A stretch of 13,905 nt of DNA from Bacillota bacterium (GCA_023416655.1 JAEZHK010000115.1:1-13905); one strand, 5' to 3'. Numbered from the stretch's first letter, positions 5,947-13,704 are shown. Made by a program: numbers and translations. The notes: a model not told the origin generated them from the sequence alone.

Positions 5947-7452
5947 ATGATGAAAGCACGCGTTACCCTTGAGCGGGCGTTCCGCATCGGCGAGGTAGAT
6001 CCACGCATGTACGGCTCTTTCGTGGAGCATCTGGGCCGCTGCGTTTACGACGGATTGTACGAGCCCGGCCATCCCGAAGCCGACGAGAACGGCTTCCGGA
6101 AGGACGTGGCCGCGCTGGTCAAAGAGCTGAACATCCCCATCATCCGCTATCCGGGCGGCAACTTCGTCTCCGGCTACCGCTGGGAGGACGGCGTGGGCCC
6201 GGTGGAAGAGCGCCCCAAGCGGCTGGACCTGGCGTGGCGCACGCTGGAGGACAACTCGGTCGGCGTCAACGAGTTCGCCAAGTGGTGCAGGATGGTCGGC
6301 AGCGAATTGATGATGGCGGTCAACCTCGGCACCCGTGGCACCGAGGCGGCGCTGGACCTGCTCGAATACTGCAACCACCCCGGCGGCAGTTACTTAAGCG
6401 ATCTGCGCGTCAAGCACGGCGCGAAGGATCCGCACAACGTCAAGGTCTGGTGCCTGGGCAATGAAATGGACGGCCCCTGGCAGACCGGCCACAAGACGCC
6501 CGAAGAATACGGCAGGCTCGCGGTGGAGACGGCCCGCGCCATGAAGCAGATGGACCCGACGCTTCAACTGGTCAGCTGCGGCTCCTCCCACACCAGGATG
6601 CCCACCTTCCCCGTCTGGGAGATGGAAACGCTCAGCCACACCTACGACGCGGTGGACTTCGTCTCGCTCCACCAGTACTTCCAGAATAACGACGGCGACA
6701 CCGCGAACTTCCTGGCGTGCTCCATGGAGACCGACCGCTTCATCCGCACGGTCATCGCGGCTTGCGACTACGTCAAGGCCGTGAAGCGGGGCAAGAAGGA
6801 CCTCATGCTCAGCTTCGACGAGTGGAACGTGTGGTACCATTCGAACGCTTCCGACGCGGAAGCCATGGCCAACCGGCCCTGGACGAAGGCGCCGCACCTC
6901 CTCGAGGACGTGTACACGTTTGAGGACGCGCTGGCCGCGGGTTGCGTGCTGATCACCTTCCTAAAGCACGCCGACCGGCTCAAGATGGCGTGCCTGGCGC
7001 AGCTGATCAACGTCATCGCGCCGATCATGACCGAGCACGGCGGCGGGGCCTGCCGGCAGACGATCTTCTACCCGTTCCTGCACGCCTCGCTCTACGGCCG
7101 CGGCACGGCGCTCCTGCCGGTGGTGATGAGCCCGAAGCACGACACGAAGGACTTTACCGACGTGCCATACCTTGAAACCGTCGCGGTATTCAATGAGGAA
7201 CTGGAAGAGATCACGCTGTTCGCGGTGAACCGGAACCTGAACGAGGACATGCTGGTCGACCTCGACCTCAAGGGCTTCGAAGGGTATGCCGCAGTCGAGC
7301 ATATCGTGCTGGAGAACGACGACCTGCGCGCGGTCAATACCGTGAAACTGCCCGGGACCGTGAAACCATCCACCCGCACCGGCTCCATCCAGGACGGCCA
7401 GCTGAACCTGCACCCCGCGTCCTGGAACGTGGTGCGCTTCAAAAAGGCGTAA
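5947..7452 (+). CDS. abfA: GH51 alpha-L-arabinofuranosidase (first copy)
   Basis: This is a 501-residue intracellular retaining arabinofuranosidase that releases L-arabinose from arabino- or arabinoxylo-oligosaccharides. It has a TIM-barrel catalytic domain to about residue 380, then a C-terminal beta domain. GNE at 171-173 carries the acid/base Glu173, and FDEW at 290-293 carries the nucleophile Glu292. The length and spacing match the well-studied bacillar enzymes. The N-terminal substrate loop contains EHLGRCVYDGLYEPGHPE (27-44). There is no signal peptide, in keeping with hydrolysis after uptake. A purine-rich site (GGGGGA, 5933-5938) lies about 8 nt before the ATG; a second ATG three bases later cannot be excluded. 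It is the first gene after the strong promoter at 5854. The binding protein and permeases follow, with repeat copy 2 between. Confidence 0.93.
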   Translation: MMKARVTLERAFRIGEVDPRMYGSFVEHLGRCVYDGLYEPGHPEADENGFRKDVAALVKELNIPIIRYPGGNFVSGYRWEDGVGPVEERPKRLDLAWRTLEDNSVGVNEFAKWCRMVGSELMMAVNLGTRGTEAALDLLEYCNHPGGSYLSDLRVKHGAKDPHNVKVWCLGNEMDGPWQTGHKTPEEYGRLAVETARAMKQMDPTLQLVSCGSSHTRMPTFPVWEMETLSHTYDAVDFVSLHQYFQNNDGDTANFLACSMETDRFIRTVIAACDYVKAVKRGKKDLMLSFDEWNVWYHSNASDAEAMANRPWTKAPHLLEDVYTFEDALAAGCVLITFLKHADRLKMACLAQLINVIAPIMTEHGGGACRQTIFYPFLHASLYGRGTALLPVVMSPKHDTKDFTDVPYLETVAVFNEELEEITLFAVNRNLNEDMLVDLDLKGFEGYAAVEHIVLENDDLRAVNTVKLPGTVKPSTRTGSIQDGQLNLHPASWNVVRFKKA

Positions 7453-7462
7453 GCGCGCGTAA

Positions 7463-7620
7463 TACCACTCCCAAACATTCTTTTGTCGTCGCGGCGGATC
7501 TTTTCGCCCCTGGCGGTGTCGCTCTCCGCTTGAAATAGCGCTGCTATTCCTGCGCTGCGGCTCCTTGCCAGGAACAAAAATCTCTCGCCCCTTTGGACAA
7601 ACCAATGTTTTGGATCGGTA
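7463..7620. repeat. Near-palindromic repeat element, copy 2
   Basis: The element runs from TACCACTC to GATCGGTA, starting 10 nt after the GH51 stop and ending 50 nt before the binding-protein gene. Pairs are TTGTC 7483-7487 with GACAA 7596-7600, CCTGGC 7509-7514 with GCCAGG 7567-7572, and apex AATAGC 7534-7539 with GCTATT 7543-7548. The bases in the outer and inner stems differ from copy 1 on both arms, so pairing is kept. It lies inside what looks like one operon, so it would be transcribed as part of the mRNA. Confidence 0.88.
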
Positions 7621-7670
7621 TAAGCACGTTGGCGTAGAACCCAATCAACGAGAAAGGCGAGGGAGTCTAC

Positions 7671-8942
7671 ATGAAGAGATTTCTGGCGATCCTGCTCACC
7701 GCACTGATGCTGATGTCGTTTGCGACGGTGTCCGCGTCTGCCGAACCCACCAAGGTCACCTTCTGGACGTTCCAGGAACTGCACGTCGCGTTCTACCAGG
7801 AGATGGTCAAGCTGTGGAATGAGAAATACCCCGACAGGCAGATTGAGCTCGAGGCCTCCGCACTGCCCTACGACGACATGCACAACAAGCTGACCATCGC
7901 GCTGCAGTCCGGCGTCGGCGCGCCCGACCTGGTGGACATCGAGATCGGCAAGTTTGCCAACTACCTCAAGGGCACCCCGCAGTTGGTTCCAATCAACCGC
8001 GTCGTGGAGCCGGAGCTTAACAACATCGTCCGCTCCCGCGTGGACATCTACGCCAAGGACGGCAACTTCTACGGCATCTGCTTCCACATCGGCGCGGCTG
8101 TCATTTACTACAATGACAAGCTCATGAAGGAAGCGGGCATCGACTACACCCAGATCAAGACCTGGGATCAGTTCCATGAAGCCGGCAAGAAGTTCCTGGA
8201 AGCCACCGGCAAGCCCATGGGCACCGTGGAAACCGGCGACCCGTGGCACCTGTGGCCGCTGATCGCGTCCCAGGGCGGCGACCTGCTGGACAAGGACGGC
8301 AACCCCAACATCGCCTCGCCCGAGATGGAGAAGGCCCTTGCCTACAACCAGGAGCTGCTCAAGGAAGGCATCCTGGCCATCGCCCCCGGCTCCGGCCACC
8401 ACTCCGAGGAGTACTACGGCCTGATGAACGGCGAATCCTTCGGCTCGGTCATCATGCCGATGTGGTACATGGGCCGCTTCACGGACTACATGCCTGACAT
8501 CAAGGGCGAAATCGCCATCGCGCCGCTGCCCGTTTGGGAAGAGGGCCAGCCCCGTTCGGTCGGCCTCGGCGGCACCGGCACCTGCGTGACCAACCAGGCC
8601 AAGGATCCCGAGCTGACGATGGACTTCCTGGCGTTCGCCAAGCTCTCCAAAGAGGGCGGCGCGAAGATCTGGGAAATGATGGGCTTCGACCCGATCCGCA
8701 TGGAAGTCTGGTCCATGCCGGAAGTGCGCGACACGCCGAACAAGTTCACCGATTACTTCGTCAACAACCCCTTCGACGTGCTGATGCAGATCAAGGACGA
8801 AATCCCCGCCATCCGCGTCTCCGAAGCGCTGCCGCCCACGATGGACGCGCTCAAGAACTCCGTCCTGTTCCGCGCCTATGAAGATCTGGCGGATCTGAAG
8901 ACCATGCTGCCCGAAGAGAACGCCAAGGTCGTCGTCGGATAA
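7671..8942 (+). CDS. Extracellular sugar-binding protein of an arabinoside ABC importer
   Basis: This 423-residue protein should capture an oligosaccharide outside the cell and deliver it to the two permeases downstream. Residues 1-24 form a signal peptide (Lys-Arg, a hydrophobic core, then ASA before Glu25). There is no lipobox Cys; the first Cys is deep in the mature chain. This is unusual for a Gram-positive binding protein, which is normally lipid-anchored. The mature part begins with TKVTFWTF, as in family 1 solute-binding proteins, and carries VVIYYN-like (AAVIYYNDKLMKEAGI) and TWDQF motifs typical of that fold. Placement between a GH51 enzyme and AraPQ-like permeases suggests an AraN-like role with arabino-oligosaccharides. 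The start has GAGGGAG (7659-7665) 5 nt upstream. Ligand identity is inferred from neighbours. Confidence 0.9.
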   Translation: MKRFLAILLTALMLMSFATVSASAEPTKVTFWTFQELHVAFYQEMVKLWNEKYPDRQIELEASALPYDDMHNKLTIALQSGVGAPDLVDIEIGKFANYLKGTPQLVPINRVVEPELNNIVRSRVDIYAKDGNFYGICFHIGAAVIYYNDKLMKEAGIDYTQIKTWDQFHEAGKKFLEATGKPMGTVETGDPWHLWPLIASQGGDLLDKDGNPNIASPEMEKALAYNQELLKEGILAIAPGSGHHSEEYYGLMNGESFGSVIMPMWYMGRFTDYMPDIKGEIAIAPLPVWEEGQPRSVGLGGTGTCVTNQAKDPELTMDFLAFAKLSKEGGAKIWEMMGFDPIRMEVWSMPEVRDTPNKFTDYFVNNPFDVLMQIKDEIPAIRVSEALPPTMDALKNSVLFRAYEDLADLKTMLPEENAKVVVG

Positions 8943-8958
8943 CCAACGTTTCGCGCCT

Positions 8959-8986
8959 GGCCGACCGGCTTCCTGGCCGGTCGGCC
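8959..8986 (+). other. 11-bp GC hairpin after the binding-protein gene
   Basis: Arms 8959-8969 and 8976-8986 are exact complements around a 6-nt loop. It begins 16 nt after the stop and has no T-run. Hairpins at this place in ABC operons often protect the binding-protein mRNA, giving it a higher level than the permeases. That role is likely here but unproven. Confidence 0.7.
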
Positions 8987-9044
8987 TGATGCCAATCACG
9001 AACACTGTTTACGTCATGGCATACCGTGGAAAACCTTTTGCCGT

Positions 9045-9087
9045 CCGGCGCGCCAGATGCGGATGCGAATCCCGTCAGGCGCGCCGG
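9045..9087 (+). other. Second inverted repeat before the first permease
   Basis: CCGGCGCGCC (9045-9054) and GGCGCGCCGG (9078-9087) are complementary across a 23-nt loop. It lies about 50 nt before the permease start. It could reduce downstream expression, or be chance in GC-rich DNA. Confidence 0.5.
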
Positions 9088-9138
9088 GGCGACAAGAACC
9101 GTGCAACTGGAGCATTCTGACCGTGGGGTGATGCCGCA

Positions 9139-10041
9139 ATGAAGAACCGCAAAGGGTTCCGTTCGCTCTTCTACTCGCAATCGGTGGCGCCGTATGTGTT
9201 CACGCTTCCGTTCATGCTGGTGTTCGTGATCTTTTTCATCTATCCGCTGATCTCGACCGTCATCATGAGCTTTCAAAGCGTACTGCCCGGGCAGGTGCAA
9301 TTCATTGGCTTTGAAAACTTTACGAAGCTTTCGAACGCGGAGTTCTACCACGCCGTGACGAACAGCTTCGTCTATACCGTCCTTACGCTGCTTGTGCTGA
9401 TCCCGATCCCGATGCTTCTGGCGGTCTTTCTGGACAGCAAGATCATGCTGGGCAAGAATTTTTTCCGATCGGTGTTCTTCATCCCCGCGCTGACCAGCGT
9501 GGTGGTGGCGGGCACGATCTTCCGCCTGATCTTCGGCGAGATCCCGGGCGCGCTGATGAACACGATCGTGGGGATCTTCGGGCACGCGCCGGTCAAGTGG
9601 CTGCGCATCCAGAGCACGGCCTACATGGCGATGGTGGTGCTGGCCACATGGCGCTGGACAGGCGTCAACATTCTGTACTTCCTGTCCGGCCTTCAGTCCA
9701 TCCCGGTGGAACTGTACGAATCCGCCTCCATCGACGGCGCTTCGCCCATCCAGAAGTTCCGGCACATCACCATGCCGATGCTCAAACCCACCGTCATCTA
9801 CGTATTGACGATCTCGATCTACGGCGGGTTTGCGATGTTCACGGAGTCCTACATGCTGTTCTCGGGCAACCGCTCGCCGGGCGGCATCGGGCTTACGATC
9901 GTGGGCTTTTTGTACCGGCAGGGCTGGGAGCAGAACAACCTCGGCTTTGGCTCGGCGATCGGGCTGTCGCTGCTGGTGGTTGTGATGATCATCAACCTGA
10001 TTCAGCTAAAGTTCTTCGGGCTGTTCAGGAAGGAGGATTGA
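9139..10041 (+). CDS. ABC sugar permease, MalF/AraP-like
   Basis: This 300-residue integral membrane protein is one half of the translocation pore. Hydrophobic segments lie near residues 18-45, 75-97, 110-132, 160-182, about 215-240 and 270-292, giving the usual six spans. The EAA coupling motif, which docks on the ATPase, is at about 194-217 (ESASIDGASP...MPMLKP). GGGGTGA (9125-9131) is 7 nt before the ATG. The next permease begins 5 nt after its stop, so translation is probably coupled. By neighbours and length it resembles AraP of the arabino-oligosaccharide importer. No ATPase is encoded in this operon. Confidence 0.92.
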   Translation: MKNRKGFRSLFYSQSVAPYVFTLPFMLVFVIFFIYPLISTVIMSFQSVLPGQVQFIGFENFTKLSNAEFYHAVTNSFVYTVLTLLVLIPIPMLLAVFLDSKIMLGKNFFRSVFFIPALTSVVVAGTIFRLIFGEIPGALMNTIVGIFGHAPVKWLRIQSTAYMAMVVLATWRWTGVNILYFLSGLQSIPVELYESASIDGASPIQKFRHITMPMLKPTVIYVLTISIYGGFAMFTESYMLFSGNRSPGGIGLTIVGFLYRQGWEQNNLGFGSAIGLSLLVVVMIINLIQLKFFGLFRKED

Positions 10042-10046
10042 GCGGG

Positions 10047-10916
10047 ATGGTACAGAAAGAGACAAAGGCGCAAGCCCGGGAGCCCTTCCGCTTCACGTGG
10101 GCGACGGCGATCCTTCTGATCCTGTTCACGGTGATGGCGGTCATCACCCTGTTCCCGTTCTACGCGATCACGCTGGCTTCGATGAAGCCGGGCAAGGAAC
10201 TTCTGCGCTACGGCCTCAACGTCCGGTGGGACCTTGCCATCATGTCGTTTGACAACTACAAATTCCTGTTCTTCGGCGACACGAACTACCTGATCTGGTT
10301 CCGCAACAGCTTCTGGATTACCATCGTGCAGTCGGCCCTGACGCTCTTCGTCAGCGCCTGCGTTGGCTACGGCTTCGCGATGTACAACTTCAAGATGAAG
10401 AACCTGTTCTTCACGTGCGTGCTCATCATCATGATGGTGCCCATGGAGATCATCATGCTGCCGCTCTATCAGGAGATCGTGGGCATGCGCATCATCGACA
10501 CGGTTTGGGGCGTGGTGTTGCCGTTCGTGGCGATGCCGCTGCCGATCTTCTTCTTCCGGCAGTTTCTGTCGGGCATCCCGAAGGACCTTCTGGACGCGGG
10601 ACGGGTGGACGGCTCCAGCGAGTACGGCATCTTCGGCCGCATCATGCTGCCGCTGATGGCGCCGTCGTTTGCCGCGATGGGCATCTTCGTGGGCATGAAC
10701 AGCTGGAACGGCTTTCTGTGGCCCCTCATCGTGTGGCGCACCGACACCAACTTCACGCTGCCCATTGGCCTCAATACGCTCCTCTCGCCCTACGGCAACA
10801 ACTACAATGTGCTGATCGCCGGTTCGGTGTTTGCGATCCTCCCGATCATCGTGCTGTTCTTCTGCTTCCAAAGGTATTTTATTGCGGGCATGACGGCAGG
10901 AAGTGTGAAGGGATAA
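10047..10916 (+). CDS. ABC sugar permease, MalG/AraQ-like
   Basis: This 289-residue membrane protein forms the other half of the pore. Spans lie near residues 18-42, 88-110, 118-140, 152-172, about 205-225 and 255-278. The EAA-type motif lies near 182-206 (LLDAGRVDGSSEYGIF...LPLMAP), with Asp in place of the usual Glu. The start at 10047 was chosen because AGGAGG (10031-10036) lies 10 nt upstream and the protein then begins just before the first span. An in-frame extension to 9597 would overlap the previous permease in another frame and is not credible. The operon ends at the terminator 24 nt downstream. Confidence 0.92.
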   Translation: MVQKETKAQAREPFRFTWATAILLILFTVMAVITLFPFYAITLASMKPGKELLRYGLNVRWDLAIMSFDNYKFLFFGDTNYLIWFRNSFWITIVQSALTLFVSACVGYGFAMYNFKMKNLFFTCVLIIMMVPMEIIMLPLYQEIVGMRIIDTVWGVVLPFVAMPLPIFFFRQFLSGIPKDLLDAGRVDGSSEYGIFGRIMLPLMAPSFAAMGIFVGMNSWNGFLWPLIVWRTDTNFTLPIGLNTLLSPYGNNYNVLIAGSVFAILPIIVLFFCFQRYFIAGMTAGSVKG

Positions 10917-10940
10917 GTCGAATGGTATAGAGTCCTATGG

Positions 10941-10970
10941 GGCGGTGCCCGCGAAGGGTGCCGCCTTTTT
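10941..10970 (+). terminator. Intrinsic terminator after the permease genes
   Basis: GGCGGTGCCC (10941-10950) pairs with GGGTGCCGCC (10956-10965) with two G-U wobbles and a 5-nt loop, followed by TTTTT (10966-10970). It separates the transport operon from the regulator. CGCGAAGGGTGC, which spans the loop and 3' arm, is repeated 30 bp downstream at 10980-10991. Confidence 0.85.
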
Positions 10971-11032
10971 AGGAAACGGCGCGAAGGGTGCGGTCCCGCC
11001 CGCGCGTAACGGGGAGCCGGGCAGGCGACTAA

Positions 11033-11190
11033 TACCAATCCGCAACATTCTTTCATCGTTGCGGCGGATCTTTTCGCCCCTGGCGTTGTCGCTCTCCGCT
11101 TGACGTAGCGCTGCTACGCCTGCGCTGCGGCTCCTAGCCAGGAACAAAAATCTCTCGCCGCTTTGGATGAAATAATATTCCGTATTGGTA
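11033..11190. repeat. Near-palindromic repeat element, copy 3
   Basis: The element runs from TACCAATC to TATTGGTA. Pairs are TCATC 11053-11057 with GATGA 11166-11170, GCGGCG 11061-11066 with CGCCGC 11156-11161, CCTGGC 11079-11084 with GCCAGG 11137-11142, and apex CGTAGC 11104-11109 with GCTACG 11113-11118. The apex differs from copies 1 and 2 by matched double changes on both sides. The element ends directly before the ribosome site (AAAGGGGAG, 11192-11200) of the regulator gene, so it forms most of that gene's upstream region. Confidence 0.9.
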
Positions 11191-11207
11191 TAAAGGGGAG
11201 ATGCGGC

Positions 11208-12113
11208 ATGCTCATACGGGTACATCAGGAAAACCTGCCATTTTTCGAGGCGCTGGCCAGCGACGTACGGATCAAGATGCTGGACTTTCTGGCGGACCGG
11301 GACATGAACATCAAGGAACTGGCGCAGGCGGTGGGGATCTCCAGCCCCATCATGCTCAAGCACGTCCGCAAGCTCGAGGATGCGGGCATCATCGTGACGC
11401 GCATGGTCAACCGCAACGGCTCCGTGCCGAAGATGTGCACGCTGCTGGGCACCGAGTATCGGCTTGAGATGCCACAGCGCCAGATGAACCTGCGCAACTG
11501 CCACGAGATCCACATCCCCGTGGGCCACTACACCGACATCGACGCGCAGCCCACCTGCGGCCTCGCCACCGAGAACGGCATCATTGGCCACCTGGATGAC
11601 CCGCGCTACTTCCTGGAGCCCGAGCGCGTTAACGCGCAGGCGATCTGGTTCTCCAAGGGCTTTGTCGAATACTCCATCCCCAACTACCTGTCCCACGGCC
11701 AGTATGTGGAGGAGATCGAGATCTCCTTTGAGATTTCGTCAGAGGCGCCGGACTTCAACGACGAGTGGCCCAGCGACATTCAGTTCTCGCTCAACGGCGT
11801 GAAGCTGTGCCAGTGGACCTCGCCGGGCGACTTCGGCGAAAAGCGCGGCATCCTGACGCCGCTGTGGTGGTCCAGTAACCAGTATGGACTTTTGAAAATC
11901 CTGCGCATCTCCCACAAGGGCACGCTGCTCGACGGCGAGCGCGTCTCCGACGTGACGCCGGAAAACGTGCAGGGCGCAAACGGCAGGCGGTGGGTGCTCC
12001 GGTTCGAGGTCGCGAAGGACGCCAAGAACGCGGGCGGACTGACGCTGTTCGGCAGCAAATTCGGAAACTACAGTCAGGACATCCTGGTCAGGACTTTCTA
12101 CCGGGAGATCTAA
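11208..12113 (+). CDS. ArsR-type HTH regulator with large C-terminal domain
   Basis: This 301-residue cytoplasmic protein is a probable transcription factor. Residues about 8-85 form an ArsR-like winged helix (ASDVRIKMLDFLA, then KELAQAVGIS and recognition helix SSPIMLKHVRKLEDAGII, 45-62). From about 100 to 300 comes a separate domain rich in aromatic residues and strands, with motifs TCGLATENGIIGHLDDPRYF, WTSPGDFG (203-210) and KFGNYSQD (284-291). I recall this combination in annotated ArsR-family proteins of Firmicutes but know no established function. Metal-binding Cys pairs of classical ArsR sensors are not seen. The ribosome site AAAGGGGAG is 7 nt before the ATG. It lies between arabinoside transport genes and a second GH51 gene (22-nt gap), so a sugar-sensing regulator of this locus is the best inference. 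The TTAAT boxes at the 5854 promoter are possible targets. Confidence 0.8.
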   Translation: MLIRVHQENLPFFEALASDVRIKMLDFLADRDMNIKELAQAVGISSPIMLKHVRKLEDAGIIVTRMVNRNGSVPKMCTLLGTEYRLEMPQRQMNLRNCHEIHIPVGHYTDIDAQPTCGLATENGIIGHLDDPRYFLEPERVNAQAIWFSKGFVEYSIPNYLSHGQYVEEIEISFEISSEAPDFNDEWPSDIQFSLNGVKLCQWTSPGDFGEKRGILTPLWWSSNQYGLLKILRISHKGTLLDGERVSDVTPENVQGANGRRWVLRFEVAKDAKNAGGLTLFGSKFGNYSQDILVRTFYREI

Positions 12114-12135
12114 TAAAAGGCAGGGAAGGAAGCCC

Positions 12136-13632
12136 ATGCATGAACTCGTGATAAACCCCGGCCGGGTGCTGGCCCGGCGGGACCCAATGATCTACGGCCA
12201 GTTCCTGGAGCACTTCCACCGCCAGATCTATGGCGGCGTGTACGAGCCCGGCTCCCCGCTTTCGGACGGGGCGGGCTTCAGGACCGACGTACTGGACGCG
12301 CTTAGAAAGATCCGGGTGCCGGTCATCCGCTGGCCGGGCGGCTGCTTCGTATCCTCCTACGACTGGAAAACGGGCGTAGGGCCCGTCCGCGAGCCCGTCT
12401 TTGACAAGGCCTGGCGCGTCGAGGAGCCGAACGCCTTTGGCACCGACGAGTTCCACGCGCTGTGCAAGTCGCTGGGCTCGGAGATGTACATCTGCGGCAA
12501 CGCGGGCACCGGCTCGATGGAGGAAATGAGCGACTGGCTGGAGTACACAAACCTCGAATCGGAAGGGCGGTTTGCGCGAAGGCGCATCGAAAACGGGTTT
12601 GTTAAGCCCTTTCGCGTTCGGTACTTCAGCATCGGCAACGAAAACTATGGGCACTGGGAACTGGGCGCGAAGGAGCGGTTTGAGTGGGCGCGGCTGGTGG
12701 CCGAAACCGCGAAGCTCTTAAAGCGCGTGGACCCCACCGTGCAGCTGAGCGCGGCGGCGCTGCCCGACCCGGAGTGGAACCTGGAGCTGATCAAGCGCGC
12801 GGGTCCGTACCTGGACTGGATCTCCGTCCACGAGTACTGGGACGCCATCCATACCACCAACGCGCTGGCCACTTACGAGCAGTCGATGGCCTATACCGAG
12901 AAGCTGGACGACTCCATCCGGCGGGTGGAGGGCATCCTGGCGGCTACGGGCTACTTGGGCAAGATCCGCATCGCGTTTGACGAGTGGAACCTTAGGGGCT
13001 GGTACCATCCCAACTCGCACGAGGCGAAGCTCCCAAGCGACAAGTCGCTCTACATCGCGCCGCGCGACCGAAACGACGACAATGCGTCCTACACCATGGC
13101 GGACACGGTGTTCACCGCCTGCTTTTTGAACGCGCTTCTTCGGCACGCGGAAAACGTGCGGATGGCCAACTACGCCCCGGCGGTCAACACCCGCGGGCTG
13201 ATCCATGCCCACAAGGACGGCCTCGTGCTGCGCGGCACCTACCATGTGTTCGATCTCTTCGTCAACCAGATGGGCGACCGGGTGGTGGACCTGTGGGAGA
13301 AGGACGCCGTCAAGATGCGCGTCACCGCCAAGGACGGGCGGGAAGTGCTGGTGGACGCGCTGGACGCCGTCGCGACGCTCAGGCCGGACGGCTCTCAAGC
13401 GGTGTCGCTCGTCAACAAGAAGGCGGACGAAACGGCGGAGGTCAGCCTCCCGCTGGAACCCGGTCGGGAAGGGCTTACGCTCTACTCGATCGCGGCGGAC
13501 AGCGTGTCGGCCTATAACGACGTGGACGACCCCGACCGCGTCCGCATCACAACCTCGAAGCCCGCGTTCTCCGGCGGTGCCGTGACGCTCAGCCTGCCGC
13601 CGCACTCGGTGAACGTGCTCGTGATCGGGTAA
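12136..13632 (+). CDS. GH51 alpha-L-arabinofuranosidase (second, divergent copy)
   Basis: This 498-residue intracellular glycosidase has the GH51 layout. The acid/base Glu169 lies in IGNENYG, HEYW at 232-235 is a substrate-binding segment, and the nucleophile Glu283 is in FDEWN. The N-terminal loop is EHFHRQIYGGVYEPGSP, against EHLGRCVYDGLYEPGHP in the first enzyme. The middle regions also differ widely, so this is not a recent duplicate and may favour other linkages or longer substrates. It has no signal peptide. It follows the HTH gene by 22 nt with GGGAAGGA (12123-12130) before the ATG, so the two form one operon that ends at the terminator at 13660. Expression together with its likely regulator suggests that it is induced separately from the transport operon. 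Confidence 0.9.
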   Translation: MHELVINPGRVLARRDPMIYGQFLEHFHRQIYGGVYEPGSPLSDGAGFRTDVLDALRKIRVPVIRWPGGCFVSSYDWKTGVGPVREPVFDKAWRVEEPNAFGTDEFHALCKSLGSEMYICGNAGTGSMEEMSDWLEYTNLESEGRFARRRIENGFVKPFRVRYFSIGNENYGHWELGAKERFEWARLVAETAKLLKRVDPTVQLSAAALPDPEWNLELIKRAGPYLDWISVHEYWDAIHTTNALATYEQSMAYTEKLDDSIRRVEGILAATGYLGKIRIAFDEWNLRGWYHPNSHEAKLPSDKSLYIAPRDRNDDNASYTMADTVFTACFLNALLRHAENVRMANYAPAVNTRGLIHAHKDGLVLRGTYHVFDLFVNQMGDRVVDLWEKDAVKMRVTAKDGREVLVDALDAVATLRPDGSQAVSLVNKKADETAEVSLPLEPGREGLTLYSIAADSVSAYNDVDDPDRVRITTSKPAFSGGAVTLSLPPHSVNVLVIG

Positions 13633-13659
13633 TGCGCCGAATCCGACAGCTTTTCCCCG

Positions 13660-13689
13660 ATCCTGCCGCGTTTTGACGGCAGGATTTTT
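13660..13689 (+). terminator. Intrinsic terminator after the second GH51 gene
   Basis: ATCCTGCCG (13660-13668) pairs perfectly with CGGCAGGAT (13677-13685) around an 8-nt loop; the T-run spans 13685-13689. It lies 28 nt after the stop. Confidence 0.88.
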
Positions 13690-13704
13690 CTTTGCGCTTT
13701 TTCA

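Noticed and set aside
7092..9005. Long antisense open frame (637 codons)
   Set aside because: It spans the GH51 3' end, repeat copy 2 and the whole binding-protein gene on the other strand. Its low-complexity Val/His/Gly-rich translation marks it as a shadow.
9597..10046. N-terminal extension of the second permease
   Set aside because: It overlaps the first permease in another frame. AGGAGG at 10031 fixes the start at 10047.
11189..11194. TATAAA at the right end of repeat copy 3 as a -10 box
   Set aside because: The nearest -35-like sequence, TTGGAT, is 20 nt away and transcription would start within the ribosome site. It is too weak to list as a promoter.
11163..11207. Earlier start for the HTH regulator inside repeat copy 3
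   Set aside because: The ATG at 11208 has AAAGGGGAG 7 nt upstream. The extra 15 residues are encoded by the repeat end.
12718..13605. Antisense frame opposite the second GH51 gene
   Set aside because: Shadow of a gene with intact catalytic motifs, with no ribosome site or recognisable family.
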